A stretch of DNA of 10,174 bases, taken from Amoebophrya sp. AT5.2. Its lineage: Eukaryota > Sar > Dinophyceae > Syndiniales > Amoebophryaceae. The stretch covers positions 1 to 10,174 of the forward strand of contig RXOD01006496.1 in assembly GCA_005223375.1 (NCBI GenBank), in the 5' to 3' direction. A model generated the notes under the pieces. That model ran no database searches, was not told where the DNA came from, and saw only the letters and a program-made list of their open reading frames with translations. Positions 6,058 through 10,174 of this stretch are shown piece by piece. The position numbers and the translations under genes are program-made. Numbering within the stretch: position 1 is the first letter of the stretch; every line of letters starts with the position of its first letter.

Positions 6058-9000
6058 CTAATTCGCGCTTCCCCCGCCCGTCGCGCCTGCCGCACCAGTT
6101 TTCATCGCGGCATCCGTGGCCTTCTTCTTCCCTCCACCGCCCGCCTTGTTCGACACGCTTCTTGCCTTCGAAATCGCCCGCACTGCTCCCTTCAGTTTTG
6201 CCTTTGCTTTTCCCGCTGCCGCACCGGACTCTCGCGACGACGCTTTCGCCGAGCTCGTCTTCGTCGGTGACTTGCCCGGCGCCCCGGGCTCCGTGTTCCC
6301 GGGCATCACGGTGACCACCGTTCCACCAGCGCCGCCACTTCCCTGCGCCCCAAGAACGGAGCCGCTCTCCTGCCTCACCTGCAGGGTTACGAATGGCGGC
6401 TCCTTGATGAGGGCCGATTTGCTGCCCGTCGTAGACCCACCTCCAGTGGTACAACTACTCGAGGACTCACTCGTCCGCGTCGACGAACTTGATGCCGTCG
6501 CAGAAACCTCCTCAACATCGTCTGCCACGCAGCTGATCGTGGAGTTGCTTGCCCCACCTGCTCCGAAGGTCGCCCACACACGCTGCATGGTTGGCGGGAT
6601 CACTTTCGTCACTTCGTCGTGCTCCTTGTACACTGTAAATTCGACCGCGTTCGCAGGAATCTTCTCCTTCTTCGAGCCGAACGACGAATTTCCACCCGCC
6701 GGATTCACCAAGCGCCAGCAGCACCGCGGGTTCTCCCGGCACGTTTGCTCGCGCTTCACCAGGTCCGCCAAGTTCATCGTGCCGAGATGCCTGGCGGGGA
6801 CTTCCGCTTTCACCACGAGGTCCTCCAGGCGAAACCGCATTTTCTCATTGTCCGTGCCGCTGCTCGTCCCCAGGGCCGTCTCGGCGTCCGACGGGACCGC
6901 GGTGGAATCCTCGGAAGCGGCTGTAGTTCCCTGGTTGTTGTACATCAGATAATCCCCGAGCTTGCGCGACGCGGATGAACCGCCTGCGGTAACTGCCCCC
7001 GCCACGGAAGAACCGCCCGCGGAGCTGCTTCCGGAGGATGAAGAAGAAACACCCGCGCTTCCTGCCCCAGCCGTACCGTGGCTGCTATGCCCGGAATTCG
7101 CTCTTTCTCGTTCGCTTAGCCTATTGCACACGTACAGATGGTTACCCACGTGGTCCAACTGCAGAGCCGAAGGCTTATTGTTGCCGCTTATTGATTGATT
7201 CCCAGCACTGCTATCCTTCTCCCCACCTTTCGCCGGCGACGCGCCTGCTGACCCCCCCGCCGTGGACGAGGATGCAGCTGCCCCGCTTGTCCCCATACCG
7301 CCACTCGCAGATGAGTTCTTCCGTTCCCTGGCGGTTTCTGCCGCCGACTGCTTTCTGCTTGCCGCCACCGCGGCCGCCTGGCTCGGGTGTGCGTTCGTGA
7401 GGTTGGCCATTTCCCGCCGCAGGCACTGGTGCCGGTCCGCCAGGTAGCCCGACAGCGAGTTCTGCCGCAGGTTCAGCAGCCGGCTGCGGCAGTTGTGACC
7501 GTACATATCCAGCAATGAGATCGCTAGAGCTTCACCCACCTGCACCCAGCTCCCCACGTCGTAGAAGAAGTTCACGGCGCCGAACTCCTTGTCCCACTTC
7601 CCGCCGTTCCACCGTTGCTTCAGACTGCTGCTCGCCGGGTTGATGCTGTTGTAGTTGCACTCGAGGGTGTAGGAGTGCACCACGTTGCACAGGTTGTGCA
7701 CCGCCACACGCCCCGTGCCGTCCTTCCCAAGAAGATTCTGCTGCTCCCGGCTCATGATGGTCTCCTTCGAGGACTGCGGAGGTCCCGCGGAGGTGGCGGA
7801 CCCCGGCGTCGTCGTCCCACCCGTCGCCGCACCGGACGAGGCGCCGGAGGTCTGACTCTGCTCATAAGGCTCACCACCCGCTCCCGCGGAAGTAGCTCTA
7901 GCTGCGCCGCTGCCTCCGCCTCCCGGGTTGCTACTACTGACAACTTTCGCGCCCCCGCCGCCAACGCCGACCACGCTCGAGTTTGCCGGCATTTGGTTCT
8001 TGATTTGGAAGTTGCAGCCTTCCGTCTCGAAGTAGGGCGAGTTGAGCGCGCAGAGGTGCGAGTAGCTGACGTTCCAGGCTTGTTCCGCGACCAGGTCCTG
8101 ACCCAGCTGCAGGCTTTTCCCCGTCACGTTGTTCCCGAACAGGAAAATTCCCCGCCGCGTCGCGTGTGCGTGGAAGTCCAGGTAGAAGAACAGGTTCTTC
8201 CGCAGCGTCTCCGTGAGGAAGCGCATGGTGTGGTGCACGCCCTCATGCTCGGCGGCCGAGGACTTGCTGTAGAAGCGGTTCAGGTTCAGCCCGCGGCTGT
8301 TCATGCGGTAGTGGCCCAGCGAGACCCCGTCCGGGTTCAGGATCGGGATGCAGCGGAAGACGAAGGCCCGCCGCAGTGCCTCCGCCCGGTCGTCGTCCGA
8401 TAGGAGGAACTGCACCATGCCCAGAAAGCTAAACTGCCCCGGCGTCTCCCCTGGGTGCACGCGCGCGGACAAAAAGGCGGCGGGCCGCGCGGTCAGGGCC
8501 TCGTTCAGCTTGGGCAGCTTCTTCGGGTCGTGCGGGTCGAACCGGAACAGCCGGTCGTCCGTGATGGTCATCAGGTACAGGTTGCGCCCCTGCAACGACT
8601 TGCAGAACTTCTCCACCCGCAGAAACACGTGCTTCCCCGCGCGCGGCATGGGCATGCCGCGGTGGTGCTGCCGCGTGGGGAAGAAGTACAAGTGCTCGCC
8701 GTCCGCCCTTGACACCTCCGGGGAAGAAAGAGACGCGTAGTCGTTCAGGCCCGAAAGGGTGCGGAACGAAAACTTCAACTTCGAGCTGCTGGACGAGGAT
8801 GCAGGCTGGCACGATCTCATCTCCGCTGAAGATGATGAACCGGCTGGCGAGTTCTTTGCCTCTACTGCGACTTCTTCGATGGAGCTGGACGCCGACGTCG
8901 CGGGATCAGCCTCTGAGGAGGAGCTGGCGCTCCCCGCACCGCCGGGGGCACGACCAGAAAGAACCGAGCGGGACGCATCCTCGTGGCTCACGTCGATCCT

Positions 9001-10088
9001 CCCAGAAGTGCCGAGAACCTCGTCCGCGTCTCCGGCCTCCGAAGATGAGGAGGCCAAGCTGGCACTGCTGTTGCTGGCGCTACTCGACCGCGAGGGCGCG
9101 GCCTTTGGAGCCTTCAAAGGAGGTACCCAATTCATCGGATTAGAGGCGGCCGAGAGGCCACGGACCGGACCAGCTTTCGGGTACTTGGAGCTGGAACTCA
9201 GAATGCCGCTCCCCGCACCAGTGGCCGGTCGGCTGCCGCCGTCTTGTTCGCCCGAAGTGGAGGCCGGTTTTGATACCTGTACAAGTACCGATCCAACTTA
9301 CGGAACCGCGACAAGGAGCATCTTCAAACGCGGCAAACGACCGACTACAGTATAGGTTCGGCTGGTGTATCAAATATTTGCTACGCCACCTTTCTCGTTT
9401 CTCGGGCGGTTGATGTCGCCCCAGCGGAACTTTTTTTTCCCGGCGCCTCCTTATTCCCCCCGGTTTTCTCGGTGAACACGGTTCGGTCGTAGGCTCGGAA
9501 CTGGCGCTCCAGGCGCGCCAAGTAGGTTTCCAAATCCGCCTGCGAGAAGGGTACGCAGAAAGCGAACTCCACAGAGGAACCGTCGAGCGGAATAGGCGCC
9601 TGGAAGTGGAGGGCCAGACCCGAGCCGCCCTGCTCGAAGGGGTGCCACTCGCAGTGGCAATGCTGCTGCTGGTTCAGCTGGTACTGCTGCGTCCCACGCA
9701 TGATGCCATCCGTCTTGCTATCCGCCGGGGTGGACCTGGAGGAGAAGGAGTTGCCGGAACGATGGACACTTTTATATATTGCTTTGGACTTGCGGCTCAT
9801 AGATTTTTTTACAACTTGTGTCGGTGCGACGCGGGTGCCACTGCCAGCACAAGCACTGCCATGATCGTTAGATCGATCAATCAGACCATGGCGAGTACCT
9901 TGCTCCGATGCGTGTGGTTTTTTGACCCAGCTTGTGGTCGACCCCGGCTTGTGGTGCGGGACTGGTCCCCAGATTCGGAATGCGGTGCCACGGCCCGTCC
10001 GGAAAACGCATCCAAACGGTGTAGTTTTCCTTGTACAACCGACTCTGGTTCTGCATTCCGCGAATCACCAAATGGATCGGGTGCGTGC
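6058..10088 (-). CDS. Cytosolic carboxypeptidase, AGBL5/CCP5-type deglutamylase (5' partial)
   Basis: M14-family zinc carboxypeptidase of the cytosolic carboxypeptidase group. Animal CCP5 removes the branch-point glutamate from polyglutamylated tubulin. Exons in the window are 10088-9899, 9735-9390 and 9276-6058, and the true start lies beyond the right edge. Exon 1 has the CCP N-domain motif IRGMQNQSRLYKENYTVW. Exon 2 continues with EWHPFEQGGSGL and FAFCVPFSQADLETYLARL. Exon 3 carries the peptidase domain: FCKSLQGRNLYLMTIT, the zinc motif HPGET (8457-8443), NPDGVSLGHYR with RGLNLNR, the distal zinc histidine in DFHAHATRRG (near 8172), and the catalytic Glu in TLECNYN (7662-7660). No catalytic motif is missing. 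Low-complexity insertions precede the domain and interrupt it (7729-8007). After it comes a tail of about 480 residues ending in a Lys/Ala-rich basic stretch, much longer than the core family fold. Family assignment is certain; subfamily 5 is the best fit by eye. Confidence 0.94.
7729..8007 (-). other. Gly/Ser/Ala-rich insertion within the peptidase domain
   Basis: About 93 residues of mostly Gly, Ser, Ala and Thr lie between the conserved CNF motif and KDGTGRVAVHN. These two motifs are normally separated by roughly 20 residues in animal CCP5. No splice sites bound this segment convincingly, so it is read as a coded, probably disordered surface loop. Confidence 0.7.
9277..9389 (-). other. Probable intron of the carboxypeptidase gene (113 nt)
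   Basis: A break is needed because the N-domain frame stops at 9381 and the peptidase frame opens only at 9297. The simplest solution is AAG|GTGGCG to CTTGTACAG|G, phase 0 on both sides. The donor is weak. A consensus GTAAGT at 9301-9296 lies inside this segment and could mark an extra exon or alternative splicing, so the exact boundaries are uncertain. Confidence 0.6.
9736..9898 (-). other. Intron of the carboxypeptidase gene (163 nt)
   Basis: The donor is CAAG|GTACTC and the acceptor a strong pyrimidine tract, CTCCTTCTCCTCCAG|G. Phase 2 joining connects the two halves of the CCP N-domain, which lie in different frames in the genomic sequence. A CTAAC branch-point-like motif is present but sits close to the donor. 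An imperfect hairpin occupies the donor-proximal part. Confidence 0.85.
9858..9892. repeat. Imperfect 9-bp hairpin inside a carboxypeptidase intron
   Basis: GCCATGATC at 9858 pairs with GACCATGGC ending at 9892, with one mismatch (a G-U pair is possible in one RNA strand). The 17-base loop contains GATCGATC. It starts about six bases inside the donor on the minus strand. Confidence 0.5.
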
Positions 10089-10174
10089 CTGCGAAAATTT
10101 GTTTGAATCAATTCGAGACCGAGAGCATTTCGGTTCAACACCTTCACCTTCATATACGATCCCCAGCGCAAGGC
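10089..10174 (-). other. Right edge: upstream intron and possible exon of the carboxypeptidase gene
   Basis: On the minus strand the acceptor AAATTTTCGCAG|GC at 10089 fits the start of the first visible exon. In that frame a TGA lies just upstream, so another exon must precede it. AAG|GTGAAG near 10147 is a possible donor in the matching phase, which would leave a short exon end at the window edge. Its few residues are not clearly CCP-like. Confidence 0.4.

Noticed and set aside
6116..6952. 278-codon plus-strand open frame
   Set aside because: It is antisense to the carboxypeptidase tail and reflects its low-complexity GC-rich codons.
7615..8403. 262-codon plus-strand open frame
   Set aside because: It is exactly antisense to the conserved carboxypeptidase domain. 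Its composition (Val, Arg, Ala, His) is that of a GC-rich codon shadow and it has no recognisable motifs.
9140..9373. 77-codon minus-strand frame just upstream of the peptidase exon
   Set aside because: It conflicts with the frame that continues the peptidase exon upstream to 9276, and its residues show no CCP similarity.
1..10174. Dinoflagellate spliced-leader sequence, tRNA genes, CRISPR array, transposon or viral genes
   Set aside because: I looked for the known leader core ending TTGGCTCAAG, cloverleaf-like tRNA boxes, regularly spaced repeats and transposase or viral motifs. None was found by eye.

Overview
The window is eukaryotic nuclear DNA. All supported genes lie on the minus strand, in tandem and in the same orientation. 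The evidence for a eukaryote is the presence of GT-AG introns that restore reading frames, a cytosolic carboxypeptidase of the AGBL5/CCP5 type, an SLC35F-type transporter, and long Ser/Ala/Gly-rich low-complexity protein segments. The exons are GC-rich and the introns and spacers are visibly more AT-rich. Close packing, co-orientation and low-complexity proteins would suit a compact alveolate genome, for example a dinoflagellate-lineage parasite such as a syndinian. That is only a guess, because no taxon-specific marker was found.

Reading in the direction of transcription (right to left): (1) From the right edge to 6058 runs a 5'-truncated gene for a tubulin-type deglutamylase of the M14 cytosolic carboxypeptidase family. 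Three exons carry the N-terminal CCP domain, the zinc peptidase domain with all expected metal and catalytic motifs, and a long low-complexity tail ending in a lysine-rich segment. (2) A spacer of about 1.1 kb (4983-6057) holds a degenerate hexamer repeat and an AT-rich inverted repeat but no convincing gene. (3) From 4982 to 1442 lies a gene I could assemble from five exons that join in frame across four canonical introns, giving a predicted protein of about 956 residues. It is mostly disordered, with a more ordered, conserved-looking segment near the C-terminus. I recognise no family. (4) Only 95 bases downstream of its stop is the ATG of an SLC35F5-like membrane transporter (1346-108). Its reading frame ends just before the last two expected membrane helices, with no normal splice donor in sight.

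Only the carboxypeptidase has a clear cellular role: trimming glutamate side chains from tubulin and related proteins, usually in ciliated or flagellated cells. Nothing shows that the three genes share a pathway. The most useful points for follow-up are the unrecognised five-exon gene with its 66-nt micro-exon, the very short gap between genes 3 and 4, the abnormal transporter 3' end, and the concentration of the AGTACT hexamer in non-coding DNA.
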